Notes: generated by a model not told the origin, from the sequence alone. DNA of 64,000 nt from Sphingomonadaceae bacterium (GCA_025359425.1 JANYGC010000055.1:48608-112607), one strand, 5' to 3'. Shown: positions 1 through 8,499, counted from the stretch's first letter. Numbers and translations are program-made.

Positions 1-324
1 CACCACTGGCGCTGAGCCGGCCAGAGCGAACAGCGGTTTGCTCAAGGCGCCCAGACCATAGCCCAGCAGGATCAGCGGTTTGCGCCGCCCGATCCGGTCC
101 GAAATATAGCCCGAGAACACTTTCGTGATCGAAGCGGTTGCCTCGGCGATCCCGTCGATCAACCCAACCATCGCGATGCTAACCCCGAGCGTCGTAGTCA
201 GGAACAGCGGCAGCAGCGCGTGGATGATCTCGGACGACAGATCCATGAACAGGCTGACCAGACCGAGCGCCCAGACTGTGTGGGGAATAGCCAAGCGAGG
301 ACCATCATGTTTGCGGATAGGCAT
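1..324 (-). CDS. MFS transporter, N-terminal part (cut by window edge)
   Basis: Only the first 108 codons lie in the window; the gene continues past base 1. The reading begins MPIRKHDGPRLAIPHTVWAL and soon enters hydrophobic segments typical of the first helices of a major facilitator transporter. The loop DRIGRRKPL (about residues 80-88) matches the MFS motif A between helices 2 and 3. The ATG overlaps the TGA of the upstream porin gene by one base (TGATG), so the two are probably translationally coupled. With the porin and the PepSY protein it forms a three-gene operon reading away from the ChrB-like gene. The substrate cannot be told from this fragment; a small-molecule or metal-chelate exporter or importer in the inner membrane is an inference. 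Confidence 0.85.
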   Translation of the reverse strand, partial: MPIRKHDGPRLAIPHTVWALGLVSLFMDLSSEIIHALLPLFLTTTLGVSIAMVGLIDGIAEATASITKVFSGYISDRIGRRKPLILLGYGLGALSKPLFALAGSAPVV

Positions 325-1532
325 CAATGGCGATTGTAGCGTTGGAGGCTGATCCTAAGTCCTATCCGCACTTCATCACTGGGATTGGCATTTGTGATGA
401 TCGCAGTGGGGCCACTGACGCTGTTGTGAGCATATTCAACGTGCAGGCTCACCAGCTTGCCGGTGTAGGGCAGATTATAGTTGAACCCCGTGCGTATGGC
501 TCGCTGTTGCGCGCGGCCAGCGATTGAATCTTGCCCGAGGCTGACCAAATCATAGCGCAGGAACAGGTCGAGATCGCCCGCCTTGCTTGTATCAAACAGC
601 GCGAATTGCGCCATCGCATAGCCACCAAGCACATCGCTGTTGCTGCCCGAAAAGCGCGAGCGGATCACCTCGCCTTCGATCGTTGCCGGGTGGCCTGCGA
701 GCGGGAACGTATATGCGGCATCGGCTTCGAAAGTCAGCTTGCCGCCTGTTGCCGGAACGCTCCCCAGCGGTGCTGCGGCGATCGCTGTTGCCAGCGTGAA
801 GCTGCGATTGGTGATCCCGCTCGTATAATCGCTGGCAAAGCCGAGTGTCAGCTTGCGTCCACCTTGTGCATCATTGATGGGCGTGAGGAGGAGCTTGCCC
901 GCGACCGAGCGCCCGATGCTGTCGTGGTATTCCCCGGCGTTGAGCGAACCCCGGTTATCGCCCAGCGAAACCTGGATTGTTGCCTTGGGCGACAATGCCC
1001 TCTGCACCTGAAACCCCATCTGCGCGCCGAAGGTATTGACCGAACCATGCTCTTCCAGAACCAGCGAACGGTTGATCGTCGGCAGATTGCCCGAGGACAG
1101 GTTGTCGTCGCGCGACAGGATATGGGTGTTATGCCCGAACAGCAGCCGAAACTTGCCTGGATCGTCGGCATCCTGAAGCGACACGAACAGGTTCTCGAAA
1201 TTGCGGCGGAACGGCCCATTACGGAAGAAGTCGCTGTTGGTCAGATCGATTTCATAGACGACCGCAGCGCGCAAGTGCGGCGTAATCCGCGGTAAATCGA
1301 ACTCGGCCCCTTGCCGCACCCGCCGCCAGCCATCTTTGCCGTCTGGATCGATCAGCCGTTCGGCAAAGCCCCAAGCGGTAATGCGGAAATCGTCCGATTG
1401 GACGACTACGCCCGCATCGGGGTTGAATGACAGAACCGGCGGGGGTGCGGGTGGAGTTACCGATTGCGCCAATGCTGGCGTTGCCGTGGCCGCCAGCAAT
1501 GGCGCAGCCAAAATGGTGAGCGGAACCCTCAC
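324..1532 (-). CDS. Outer-membrane porin, phosphate-selective porin (OprO/OprP)-like
   Basis: The protein has about 402 residues. It begins with a clear signal peptide (VRVPLTILAAPLLAATATPALAQS) ending in ALAQ, then a mature part rich in alternating beta-strand pattern that ends with an amphipathic strand and C-terminal His. Overall it resembles OprP/OprO-type porins, so it probably forms a channel in the outer membrane. I chose the GTG at 1532 because it overlaps the stop of the upstream PepSY gene as GTGA. A longer frame exists upstream, but it would place about 38 residues of unrelated sequence before the signal peptide. It is coupled to the downstream MFS gene by a TGATG overlap. The outer-membrane pore plus inner-membrane carrier arrangement suggests both handle one solute. 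That pairing is inference; the substrate is unknown. Confidence 0.75.
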   Translation of the reverse strand: MRVPLTILAAPLLAATATPALAQSVTPPAPPPVLSFNPDAGVVVQSDDFRITAWGFAERLIDPDGKDGWRRVRQGAEFDLPRITPHLRAAVVYEIDLTNSDFFRNGPFRRNFENLFVSLQDADDPGKFRLLFGHNTHILSRDDNLSSGNLPTINRSLVLEEHGSVNTFGAQMGFQVQRALSPKATIQVSLGDNRGSLNAGEYHDSIGRSVAGKLLLTPINDAQGGRKLTLGFASDYTSGITNRSFTLATAIAAAPLGSVPATGGKLTFEADAAYTFPLAGHPATIEGEVIRSRFSGSNSDVLGGYAMAQFALFDTSKAGDLDLFLRYDLVSLGQDSIAGRAQQRAIRTGFNYNLPYTGKLVSLHVEYAHNSVSGPTAIITNANPSDEVRIGLRISLQRYNRH

Positions 1533-2083
1533 CAGAAATACCGCCGCCAGCCGCGCACCTTGCCCGCCGCGCCGGTGCGCCGTGCCCGCAGCATGTTCAG
1601 ATAGAGAATGATGCCGGTGATGCTCATGGCGATCAGTGCCAAACCCCACGCCAGCCCGAGAAACTTGCCGCCGTCACCGAGTATCTCGCCGGTATGAAGA
1701 CGTACTACCCAATCCTCGCCATCGGGTTCGGAGGCGATGATTGCAGCGTTTGCCGCATTGACTGTCACTTTGACCGGCTCTGCCCCGTCGAGATGGAACA
1801 CATAGGCTGGCACGGGAGCCTTGATGACCCAGTCAACAGAAGCAACGGGTCGATTGCCGTAGCGGGCGAGAATAATTGCGCGGGCCTTGTCCATCGAGAC
1901 TGCATTGGCGGGCAACGGCGCTGCCAGCGAAGCAGGGGAGGTAATTTGCGCCATCGCTTCACGCACGGCTTCGTCCTCGCCGAAGATTGCTTCAATCTGG
2001 AGCCAGATGCCGGTGGCGGCCACCGAGAGGAAAAAGACGATGCCGATAACGCTCAGCCAGCGGTGAATTTTGCGATTGGTCAT
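1529..2083 (-). CDS. PepSY-associated TM-helix membrane protein
   Basis: This is a 184-residue inner-membrane protein. It has one transmembrane helix near the N-terminus (about residues 8-30), a periplasmic PepSY-like domain, and a second helix near the C-terminus after the segment LHTGEILGDGGKFLG, followed by a basic tail. The LHTG...G..LG...GL pattern before the last helix is characteristic of PepSY-TM proteins, many of which sit in iron or metal uptake and reductase loci. The start is taken at ATG 2083; a TTG at 2092 is the alternative. It is the first gene of an operon with the porin and MFS transporter. An operator-like palindrome lies 20 bases upstream of the start. The exact role is unknown. 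Confidence 0.75.
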   Translation of the reverse strand: MTNRKIHRWLSVIGIVFFLSVAATGIWLQIEAIFGEDEAVREAMAQITSPASLAAPLPANAVSMDKARAIILARYGNRPVASVDWVIKAPVPAYVFHLDGAEPVKVTVNAANAAIIASEPDGEDWVVRLHTGEILGDGGKFLGLAWGLALIAMSITGIILYLNMLRARRTGAAGKVRGWRRYFW

Positions 2084-2102
2084 CTGCGGCAAGCACCCTA
2101 AT

Positions 2103-2116
2103 GTAATAGCTGTTAC
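2103..2116. promoter_or_regulatory. Operator-like palindrome, copy 1
   Basis: The sequence GTAATAGCTGTTAC is a near-perfect palindrome with one mismatched pair. Its reverse complement matches a second site at 2141-2154 in 12 of 14 bases. Both lie in the gap between two divergent genes, which is where a shared regulator would bind. Confidence 0.5.
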
Positions 2117-2140
2117 TTCCTAGAGGTCGCTCAGCGTGAT

Positions 2141-2154
2141 GCAACACCTATTAC
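2141..2154. promoter_or_regulatory. Operator-like palindrome, copy 2
   Basis: The sequence GCAACACCTATTAC matches the reverse complement of copy 1 in 12 of 14 bases. It ends 13 bases before the ATG of the ChrB-like gene, so a bound protein would cover the start region. The two site centres are 38 bases apart. Autoregulation by the ChrB-like protein is an inference. Confidence 0.45.
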
Positions 2155-2167
2155 AATCCACGCCCCG

Positions 2168-2704
2168 ATGAGCAGGCTCAAATGGCTCCTCTTGCTGACC
2201 CAGATACCTGCCTCCGCATCGAGCGCGCGGGTTGCGCTTTGGCGGCGACTTCGCGCAGCAGGGGCGACCAGCGTTGAACATGGTGCTTGGATGTTGCCTG
2301 CTTCCGAAGCGCATCAAACGCTGTTGAACGAGCTCGCCCAGACCGTGCAAGCGCAAGGGGGTAGTGCCAGTCTGTTCGAGGCAACTGCCGTTGCGGATGA
2401 CAAGGAGATGATCGCGAGGTTCGTCAGCGACCGGCAGCGCGAATATCAGGAATTTGAAACCCGCAGCCAAGGGCTACTCGACGAAGTAGCCAAGGAGATC
2501 GCCGCTGAGAAGTTTACGTTTGCCGAGCTGGAAGAGGTCGAGGACGACTTGAAAAAGCTCGAAGTCTGGCTTGCCAAAATCGCCGTGCGCGATTTCTTTG
2601 CTGGGGATGCCCTCACGACTGCTCAGCAACAGCTTGGGGCTTGCGCCCTTGCGGTCGAGAACTTCGCTGCCAACGTCTATGCCGCAGATGGAATCGAGGA
2701 ATGA
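2168..2704 (+). CDS. ChrB N-terminal domain protein (chromate-resistance regulator family)
   Basis: The 178-residue protein begins [20 protein letters not shown] and continues [24 protein letters not shown]. This is the pattern of the N-terminal domain of ChrB (a WxxLRxLGA winged-helix-like part followed by a helical region). The second half is charged and probably forms coiled-coil helices ([18 protein letters not shown]). Full ChrB proteins are near 300 residues and carry a C-terminal chromate-resistance domain, which is absent here. ChrB proteins are known as chromate-sensing regulators next to the ChrA exporter, but there is no chrA in this window. The gene is divergent from the PepSY-porin-MFS operon, so control of that operon is likely. 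No good ribosome-binding site precedes the ATG. Confidence 0.8.
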   Translation: MSRLKWLLLLTQIPASASSARVALWRRLRAAGATSVEHGAWMLPASEAHQTLLNELAQTVQAQGGSASLFEATAVADDKEMIARFVSDRQREYQEFETRSQGLLDEVAKEIAAEKFTFAELEEVEDDLKKLEVWLAKIAVRDFFAGDALTTAQQQLGACALAVENFAANVYAADGIEE

Positions 2705-3010
<306 letters not shown>

Positions 3011-3032
3011 ACCTGGGGTATCTCTGTCGCCG

Positions 3033-3109
3033 TGGTGGGCCCGGCAGGACTCGAACCCGCGACCTAGCCGTTATGAGCGGCCAGCTCTAACCAACTGAGC
3101 TACAGGCCC
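3033..3109 (-). tRNA. tRNA with CAT anticodon (Ile2 or elongator Met)
   Basis: The reverse strand folds as a standard tRNA: GGGCCTG pairs with CGGGCCC (one G-T pair), the anticodon stem is GGCCG/CGGCT with loop CTCATAA, and CCA is encoded. The acceptor stem and general body resemble alphaproteobacterial isoleucine tRNAs, which favours tRNA-Ile2, whose C34 is changed to lysidine by TilS. Elongator tRNA-Met cannot be excluded. It is not an initiator, because the first pair of the acceptor stem is matched. Confidence 0.93.
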
Positions 3110-3164
3110 ATCAGGCGAAGCGACGGCGCGCGTTAGCTTGGCCCGATCACTTAAGCAAGCGCGG

Positions 3165-4169
3165 TTAGGTTAGCGTCGCGGCACCGATCAGTTCTTCCAC
3201 CGTCGTCGGCGCGACGCCGCGATTGCGCAAATAGGCGAAGACCTGACGCCACCAATCATACAGCGCATCCAGATCGGCTTCGCTGCGCACATAGGGGGTA
3301 TAGCCCGGCGCGAGCGAGGGACTGTGGAACGACAGCACCAGCACCGGCAGGTCCAGGTCGATCGCAATATCGATCCCGCGGATTGCTTCTTCCACCGTCA
3401 CGCCTTCGGGGGTGAGCGGGATCCGCTCAAGCATACCGATCCGCGCGAGCAATCCGCGCAGCCGCGGCACGCGCCACATCTGCGGATAAAGCCACGCCCC
3501 GATCTGGCGCAGCACGCCCCAGTAAACCGTGGTCAGCGGCAATTCCATCAGGCCCTTGCTGCGATCGAGCCAATAGGGCCGCACCGGAAATTCACGGAAA
3601 TTGGGGCCGCCTTGCGATGAATAATCGAAGCACGAGCGCACCGAGCTGTCGATCGCGATGCCCCCGCTGGAGAGGATATCGGCGGTGTTCGGTCCGACTC
3701 CGTAACGCCCGGCGCGGTAGATCAGCGGCGGTGCGCCGAAGTTCTCGGCAATGGCATCGCGCAGCTTGCCGAATTTGGCCTGTTCCAGAGAGGCAGGAAG
3801 ATTGCCGGCAAAACTGTTGTGCTGGTTGACCTCTTCATCGTGCGGCGGACTGACCCAGGGGTGCAGCTGGACCCCGATCTCGGCCTTGCCGGCAGCAAGC
3901 GCGGGGCGGAGAATGTCCGCTGCGGCGGGCGATGTGGCGATTGGATAATCGACCAGATAGACCGGCACCACGCCCTGACCTTCGCAAAACTCCTGAAACT
4001 TGGCGAGCCGCGCCACGGTCAGCACGGTGTGCTCCTCGCGCGCCAGCGGCTTGGTCCAGTCGAACTCTTCCTCGGTGTCGACAGTCAGCAGGAAGCGTTG
4101 CGCGAAACCGGGCTTGAATGCCACGAAATCGGGTGGGCTGGGCAGGTCGGTAATCCGCGTCACTGCCAA
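3165..4169 (-). CDS. Polysaccharide deacetylase-family protein (WalW-like)
   Basis: The protein has about 334 residues with features of the NodB/polysaccharide deacetylase fold. These are an N-terminal strand with the acidic run LLTVDTEEEFDW, a substrate-side EIGVQLHPW motif that supplies the metal-binding His, the RAGRYG segment, and a late LVLSFHSPSL motif. It resembles WalW-like proteins of sphingomonads, which are linked to capsule or exopolysaccharide loci. The start is uncertain. I chose TTG 4169 because AAAGGG lies 9 bases before it; GTG 4163 and TTG 4205 are alternatives. The gene follows the histidine kinase on the same strand with a short gap, so they may be co-transcribed. Substrate unknown. 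Confidence 0.75.
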   Translation of the reverse strand: MAVTRITDLPSPPDFVAFKPGFAQRFLLTVDTEEEFDWTKPLAREEHTVLTVARLAKFQEFCEGQGVVPVYLVDYPIATSPAAADILRPALAAGKAEIGVQLHPWVSPPHDEEVNQHNSFAGNLPASLEQAKFGKLRDAIAENFGAPPLIYRAGRYGVGPNTADILSSGGIAIDSSVRSCFDYSSQGGPNFREFPVRPYWLDRSKGLMELPLTTVYWGVLRQIGAWLYPQMWRVPRLRGLLARIGMLERIPLTPEGVTVEEAIRGIDIAIDLDLPVLVLSFHSPSLAPGYTPYVRSEADLDALYDWWRQVFAYLRNRGVAPTTVEELIGAATLT

Positions 4170-4191
4170 GTTAAAACACCCTTTCGACTGA

Positions 4192-5883
4192 TCAGGCGCT
4201 ACCAACCGAATCCCCGTCGGCGCTGTGGGTATGGCCGGGGAGTGGCAGGGTCAACCCCGGCAGAGTCAACCGCAGCTTATCACCCTTGCGGACCAGATCG
4301 CCGCCAGCAGCGCGGGCCTCGGCGCGGGCCAATCGCAACGCAAAGCCGGCCCCGAAGACCCCGGCAGAAATAACCTGCGGCACCGCGCCGACTCCCGCCT
4401 CGAACAGCGTATCGTCGGACATGGCAGCAAGCGATGCGGGCAAGGCAAGCTCGAGCCGCGCCATGCCATCCCTGGCGCGCAGCCGCAGCTTGAGCTGCTC
4501 GCCCGGCGCGCTGGTCCCGGCGAGGGTGGCGAGCAAGCGCCAGACAATCCGCTCCAGTTCGAGCCGGTCGAGCGGGACGGGCAGGGGTTCGTCGTCGGCG
4601 CGCACCACAAAGCCGCTGCTCCGGCTGGCGGTATGCGCGCTGAGTTGCGCGACCGTGGCGGCGGTCAGCTGCGCCAGATCGGTGTCGCCCGCGGTCAGCT
4701 CCATCGCCCCGCTTTCGAGCCGGGCGAGCCGCTCAAGTTCCTCGAATGCCGAGAGAATGCGCGCAGCATCCCCGACGATTCCGGCAGCCAGCGCGCGGTA
4801 TTCGTGCGGGGTGGGGCCGAACAGCTGCTGCTGGATGACCTCGGCAAAGCCCTGGATCGCGTTCACCGGGGTGCGCAGCTCGTGCAGCATCTGGCGGATC
4901 CGGTCGGCGGGGCTCTCGGTTACCGGCGGGTTGGCCGAGGCCGGCGCGGTGACCGTGGCAGGACGGCGCAAGCGCCCGCGATAGCCGCGAAATTGCCCGG
5001 TCAGCGGATCGAACCACGGTGCGGCGTCGACCTGCCATTGTCCGGAAATCGCTGGTGCCCCCGCGAGCGCAAGCCGCTGTGCGCAGAGCGGCTGGCGCTG
5101 GCGCAGGACTTGATCGATGGCCGGCGTGCGGTTCAAGCGCATCCCGACCAGCATCGGCGCCACGCCCGCATCGCACCACACGATCCGCAATTGGGCATCG
5201 CTGGCAAAGTCGGCGGCGCGGACCGTATCGGGCACCCGCAGCACGTGTTCTTCACCGAGCGGCAGGCGCGGCGAATCGCCGGTGCCGGGCTGCTCGACCA
5301 CGGACTTGGCGCGGCGATAGGCCTCGATCCGGCGGACGATCGCGCCGATGCCTTCGCCCGCTTCGGGCTGCGTGATTGTCTCGTTTTCTTGATCGTTATC
5401 AGCGTCGTCATCGTTGGCGCAGGCGGCAATTGCTGCGCTCTCGGCCATCGGCAAGGCGCGGTCGGTGATCCCCAGCTGGACCAGCAAGGCCTTGACCTCG
5501 CCCGGCAAATCACCGCGCTGGCGCAGCGCCGGGCGCGCACCGGGGGGCAGCGCGGGGATCAGGTCGAGCCACTGTTCGGGGCTGAGCTGGGCGCGCTGGA
5601 GCGTGGCCTGGGCCACCTGCGGCTCGGCCCCGCACAGCACCGCCACCAGCCGCGGCGAGCGCAGCCGCAGCGCCGGATCGCGCAGCATTGCGATGCGTTC
5701 CCCAGGCGGAATTTCGCCGCCGATTTCGCTCAGGCAAAGATAGGCGAGGTCGATCTGGTCGCCGCGCGCTTCGGCGGGCGAGGTGCCGAGCAGGTCGAGC
5801 AGCTGCCGGAACTGGATGCGCCGCAGTCCGCCGCCATCGGCGCGCATGCGCAGTACGGTTCCAAGGCGGTCATCGAAATGCAT
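4192..5883 (-). CDS. Degenerate sensor histidine kinase
   Basis: The protein has 563 residues. The first 130 or so are helical and repeat-like (HEAT-style), followed by an acidic linker (DDDADNDQENE), a PAS-like sensing stretch, and a dimerisation domain with a good H-box, MLHELRTPVNAIQGFAEV, near residue 325. The ATP-binding part is decayed. The place of the N-box reads LERIVWRLLATLAG without the magnesium-binding Asn, no DxGxG box is seen, and only the G2-like GAGFALRLARAEARAAGG remains. Family knowledge says such proteins cannot bind ATP normally, so it may act as a phosphatase, scaffold or partner. No transmembrane helix is evident. It is divergent from the Lrp-type regulator, and no response regulator adjoins it. 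Confidence 0.75.
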   Translation of the reverse strand: MHFDDRLGTVLRMRADGGGLRRIQFRQLLDLLGTSPAEARGDQIDLAYLCLSEIGGEIPPGERIAMLRDPALRLRSPRLVAVLCGAEPQVAQATLQRAQLSPEQWLDLIPALPPGARPALRQRGDLPGEVKALLVQLGITDRALPMAESAAIAACANDDDADNDQENETITQPEAGEGIGAIVRRIEAYRRAKSVVEQPGTGDSPRLPLGEEHVLRVPDTVRAADFASDAQLRIVWCDAGVAPMLVGMRLNRTPAIDQVLRQRQPLCAQRLALAGAPAISGQWQVDAAPWFDPLTGQFRGYRGRLRRPATVTAPASANPPVTESPADRIRQMLHELRTPVNAIQGFAEVIQQQLFGPTPHEYRALAAGIVGDAARILSAFEELERLARLESGAMELTAGDTDLAQLTAATVAQLSAHTASRSSGFVVRADDEPLPVPLDRLELERIVWRLLATLAGTSAPGEQLKLRLRARDGMARLELALPASLAAMSDDTLFEAGVGAVPQVISAGVFGAGFALRLARAEARAAGGDLVRKGDKLRLTLPGLTLPLPGHTHSADGDSVGSA

Positions 5884-6028
5884 CTGGGCTTTTAAACTCT
5901 TGGGCAGGATACGCGCGAGCCGGGTTAGCAGACTTGTCCCCAGTCAAAACGGGCCATGAAAGGTGCGTTGCAAAGCGGGACAGTTGCGAGCATAAACAAT
6001 AAAATTAGCAGTCCGGGATAGGCATCGC

Positions 6029-6051
6029 GGCAATTGTTGCCCAATATGGGC
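6029..6051. promoter_or_regulatory. Two overlapping palindromes upstream of the Lrp-type regulator
   Basis: GGCAATTGTTGCC (6029-6041) and GCCCAATATGGGC (6039-6051) are adjoining dyads, 37 bases before the ATG. Lrp/AsnC proteins usually bind such dyads and repress their own gene. Autoregulation is an inference from position. Confidence 0.4.
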
Positions 6052-6087
6052 ATTCTGCTGCGCCATGCGGCATGAAAGGGGTGACGG

Positions 6088-6552
6088 ATGGCCAATCTTG
6101 ATTCGATCGATCGCCGTCTATTATCGGAGCTTCAAGATGAAGGGCGGGTGACCAACGTCGAGCTCGCCAGCCGCGTCGGCCTGACCGCGCCGCCCTGCCT
6201 GCGCCGGGTCCGCGCGCTTGAGGAACTGGGCGTGATCCGCGGCTACCACGCCGATCTCGATTCGTCGAAACTGGGATTTGCGATCACCGTGTTCGCGATG
6301 GTCAGCCTCAAGAGCCAGGCCGAAGAAGCGCTGCGCCAGTTCGAAGATGCGATGAAAGACCTGCCCGAAGTGCGCGAATGCCACATGCTCAACGGCGAGA
6401 TCGATTTTATCCTGAAGATCGTCAGCAAGGATTTGCAGAGCTTTCAGGAGTTTCTGACCAGCAAGCTGACGCCCGCGCCGAATGTGGCGAGTGTGAAGAC
6501 GAGTTTGACGATCAGGACGGCGAAGCAGATGCCCGGGGTGCCGTTGGAGTAG
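6088..6552 (+). CDS. Lrp/AsnC family transcriptional regulator
   Basis: The 154-residue protein has the full family layout. An N-terminal helix-turn-helix (LDSIDRRLLSELQDEGRVTN then VELASRVGLTAPPCLRRVRALEELG) is followed by the dimerising, ligand-binding RAM/AsnC_trans domain with the usual GEIDFILKIV and PNVASVKTSLTIRTAKQ segments. Length is normal for the family. It is a cytoplasmic regulator, usually of amino-acid metabolism. An AAGGGG-type site lies just before the ATG. The gene stands alone, divergent from the degenerate histidine kinase, with overlapping palindromes upstream. The target genes cannot be told from the window. Confidence 0.93.
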   Translation: MANLDSIDRRLLSELQDEGRVTNVELASRVGLTAPPCLRRVRALEELGVIRGYHADLDSSKLGFAITVFAMVSLKSQAEEALRQFEDAMKDLPEVRECHMLNGEIDFILKIVSKDLQSFQEFLTSKLTPAPNVASVKTSLTIRTAKQMPGVPLE

Positions 6553-6565
6553 TTCGAACAAAGAA

Positions 6566-6711
6566 CCCCTCCGTCACGCCCTTCGGGCGCGCCACCTCCC
6601 CGTTTGTGCTTCGCAAAAACGGAGAGGATCGGAAAAAGCCTTCTTGGTCCTCTCCTTTTTCACGAAGTGCAAAAGGGGAGGTGGCAGTCGCTTTTGCGAC
6701 TGACGGAGGGG
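6566..6711. repeat. Palindromic repeat element, full copy (family A)
   Basis: The 146-bp element has perfect 10-bp ends (CCCCTCCGTC and GACGGAGGGG) and two arms in opposite orientation, each with its own small hairpin and a CCACCTCCCC core. The right arm (6644-6687) is an exact inverted copy of 44 bases at 7094-7137. It ends 3 bases from the stop of the DUF559 gene. Confidence 0.9.
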
Positions 6712-6714
6712 CCT

Positions 6715-7068
6715 TCAACGCTTGCAATAGCGAACCAAAGCCTCGGCGATTTCCTCTGGCGATTTGAGCACGTCGGTCGCCGGAATTCGCATCACCTCAA
6801 TTCCATCCGCACGCAATTCGGCATCGCGCTCGTCGTCGCGCGCGGGGCGGTCGCCCATGCTGTGCGCAATGCCGTCGACTTCGATGCAAACCTTTGCCTT
6901 CGCGCAATAGAAATCGAGGACGTATTTACCGTGCCGCTCCTGGCGGCGAAAGTGCACGCCACCAGGCGATTTTCGGAGCAGGTTCCACAAGAGTACTTCG
7001 GGCAAACTCATGTTTTGCCGCAGCTCGCGCGCCTTCGACAGGTCTCCGCTGCGTGGCTTGCGTGGCAA
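6715..7068 (-). CDS. DUF559 endonuclease-domain protein (Vsr-like fold)
   Basis: The 117-residue protein is almost entirely a DUF559 domain. It has ARELRQNMSLPEVLLWNLLR, then FRRQERHGKYVLDFYC, then KVCIEVDGIAHS. The D...E-x-D residues fit the PD-(D/E)xK active site shared with the very-short-patch repair nuclease Vsr. The family is predicted to cut DNA, but biological roles are largely unknown. Translation probably starts at TTG 7068, because GGAGGGG from the flanking repeat sits 4 bases before it. The stop is 3 bases from the other repeat. The gene is thus tightly boxed by inverted repeat arms and is unlike its neighbours in function, which suggests it moved in as a unit. It may simply be a degraded passenger; catalytic activity is not shown. 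Confidence 0.85.
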   Translation of the reverse strand: MPRKPRSGDLSKARELRQNMSLPEVLLWNLLRKSPGGVHFRRQERHGKYVLDFYCAKAKVCIEVDGIAHSMGDRPARDDERDAELRADGIEVMRIPATDVLKSPEEIAEALVRYCKR

Positions 7069-7072
7069 TTTA

Positions 7073-7137
7073 CCCCTCCGTCAGCCCTGCGGGCTGCCAC
7101 CTCCCCTTTTGCACTTCGTGAAAAAGGAGAGGACCAA
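7073..7137. repeat. Palindromic repeat element, single arm (family A)
   Basis: The 65-bp arm begins CCCCTCCGTCAG, contains a small GC hairpin, and ends with 44 bases (7094-7137) that are the exact reverse complement of 6644-6687. Together the two arms bracket the DUF559 gene. On the minus strand the arm supplies the GGAGGGG ribosome-binding site of that gene. Confidence 0.9.
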
Positions 7138-7144
7138 AAAACGC

Positions 7145-8497
7145 TTACACGTTTTTCCGCTTCGCCAGCCACTCCTCCAGCCACTTGATCGTGTAGTCCC
7201 CGTTGATGAAATCGGGGTCCTTCATCAGCGCCTGATGGAGCGGGATGCTCGTGTTGACCCCGCCGATCACCATCTCCTCGAGCGCGCGTTTGAGGCGCAT
7301 GATGCAGCCTTCGCGGGTGCGGCCTTTGACGATCAGCTTGGCGATCATCGAATCGTAGTACGGCGGGATCCGATACCCGGCGTAGAGCCCGCTATCGACC
7401 CGGACGTTCATGCCGCCGGCGGCGTGGTAATTGGTGACGAGGCCGGGTGAGGGGGTGAAGTTCCACGGGTCTTCGGCGTTGATCCGGCATTCGATCGCGT
7501 GGCCGTTGAACTCGACGTCTTCTTGGCGGACCGACAGCGGCTTGCCATCGGCAATGCGGATCTGCTCGCGCACCAGATCGACCCCGGTAATGGCCTCGGT
7601 GACCGGATGTTCGACCTGCAGCCGGGTGTTCATTTCGATGAAATAGAACTCGCCGTTTTCCCACAGGAACTCGATCGTGCCCGCGCCGCGATAGGCCATG
7701 TCGGCCATCGCCTTGGCGACGATCCCGCCCATGCGGTTGCGTTCCTCGGGCGTGATGACCGGCGAGGGGGCTTCTTCGAGCACCTTCTGGTGGCGGCGCT
7801 GGAGCGAGCAATCGCGCTCGCCCAGGTGGATCGCCTCGCCGTTGCCGTCGCCGAACACCTGGAATTCGATGTGGCGCGGATTGCCGAGGTACTTTTCGAT
7901 ATAAACCGTGGCGTCGCCGAACGCGGCCTTGGCCTCGCTCCCGGCCTGGGCAATCAGCGTTTCGAGCTCGTCCGGCCCGTTGCAGACCTTCATGCCGCGC
8001 CCGCCGCCGCCCGATGCGGCCTTGATGATCACCGGGTAGCCGGCCTGCTCGGCGATCCGCTTGGCTTCGCCGATTTCGCTGACCGCACCGTCCGATCCGG
8101 GGACCAATGGCAGACCCAAGGCACCCGCGGTGCGTTTGGCCTCGATCTTGTCACCCATCGTGCGAATGTGTTCGGGCTTGGGCCCGATCCAGATCAGCCC
8201 GTGCGCCTCGACGATGTCGGCGAACTGGGCGTTTTCGGACAGGAAGCCGTAGCCGGGATGGATCGCATCGGCGTGCGCGATTTCCGCGGCCGAAATGATC
8301 GCGGCCATGTTGAGGTAGCTGTCCTTGGCCGCCGGCGGCCCGATGCAGACCGCATGATCGGCGAGGCGCACGTGCATCGCATCGGCATCGGCGGTGGAGT
8401 GCACCGCGACCGTTTCGATCCCCATTTCGTGCGCGGCGCGGTGAATGCGCAGCGCGATTTCGCCGCGGTTGGCGATCAGTATCCGGGAAATGCCCAT
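7145..8497 (-). CDS. accC: Acetyl-CoA carboxylase, biotin carboxylase subunit
   Basis: The 450-residue protein begins [20 protein letters not shown], the hallmark of biotin carboxylase. It shows the ATP-grasp glycine loop [13 protein letters not shown], the [14 protein letters not shown] segment and the catalytic [16 protein letters not shown] region. Length matches the family. It carboxylates the biotin on AccB using ATP and bicarbonate, the first half of malonyl-CoA formation in the cytoplasm. It follows accB with a 2-base gap and is part of an aroQ-accB-accC operon, an order common in alphaproteobacteria. Identification is secure. Confidence 0.98.
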   Translation of the reverse strand: MGISRILIANRGEIALRIHRAAHEMGIETVAVHSTADADAMHVRLADHAVCIGPPAAKDSYLNMAAIISAAEIAHADAIHPGYGFLSENAQFADIVEAHGLIWIGPKPEHIRTMGDKIEAKRTAGALGLPLVPGSDGAVSEIGEAKRIAEQAGYPVIIKAASGGGGRGMKVCNGPDELETLIAQAGSEAKAAFGDATVYIEKYLGNPRHIEFQVFGDGNGEAIHLGERDCSLQRRHQKVLEEAPSPVITPEERNRMGGIVAKAMADMAYRGAGTIEFLWENGEFYFIEMNTRLQVEHPVTEAITGVDLVREQIRIADGKPLSVRQEDVEFNGHAIECRINAEDPWNFTPSPGLVTNYHAAGGMNVRVDSGLYAGYRIPPYYDSMIAKLIVKGRTREGCIMRLKRALEEMVIGGVNTSIPLHQALMKDPDFINGDYTIKWLEEWLAKRKNV

Positions 8498-8499
8498 GC

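Noticed and set aside
1533..1649. Longer N-terminus for the porin
   Set aside because: It would lie inside the PepSY gene and put unrelated sequence before a good signal peptide; the GTGA overlap gives a better start.
2168..2704. Complete chromate-resistance operon
   Set aside because: The ChrB-like protein lacks the C-terminal domain and no ChrA exporter is present.
4225..5895. 556-codon open frame antisense to the degenerate histidine kinase
   Set aside because: It has no recognisable domain and is rich in Arg, Ala, Gly and Gln, as expected from reading a GC-rich gene backwards.
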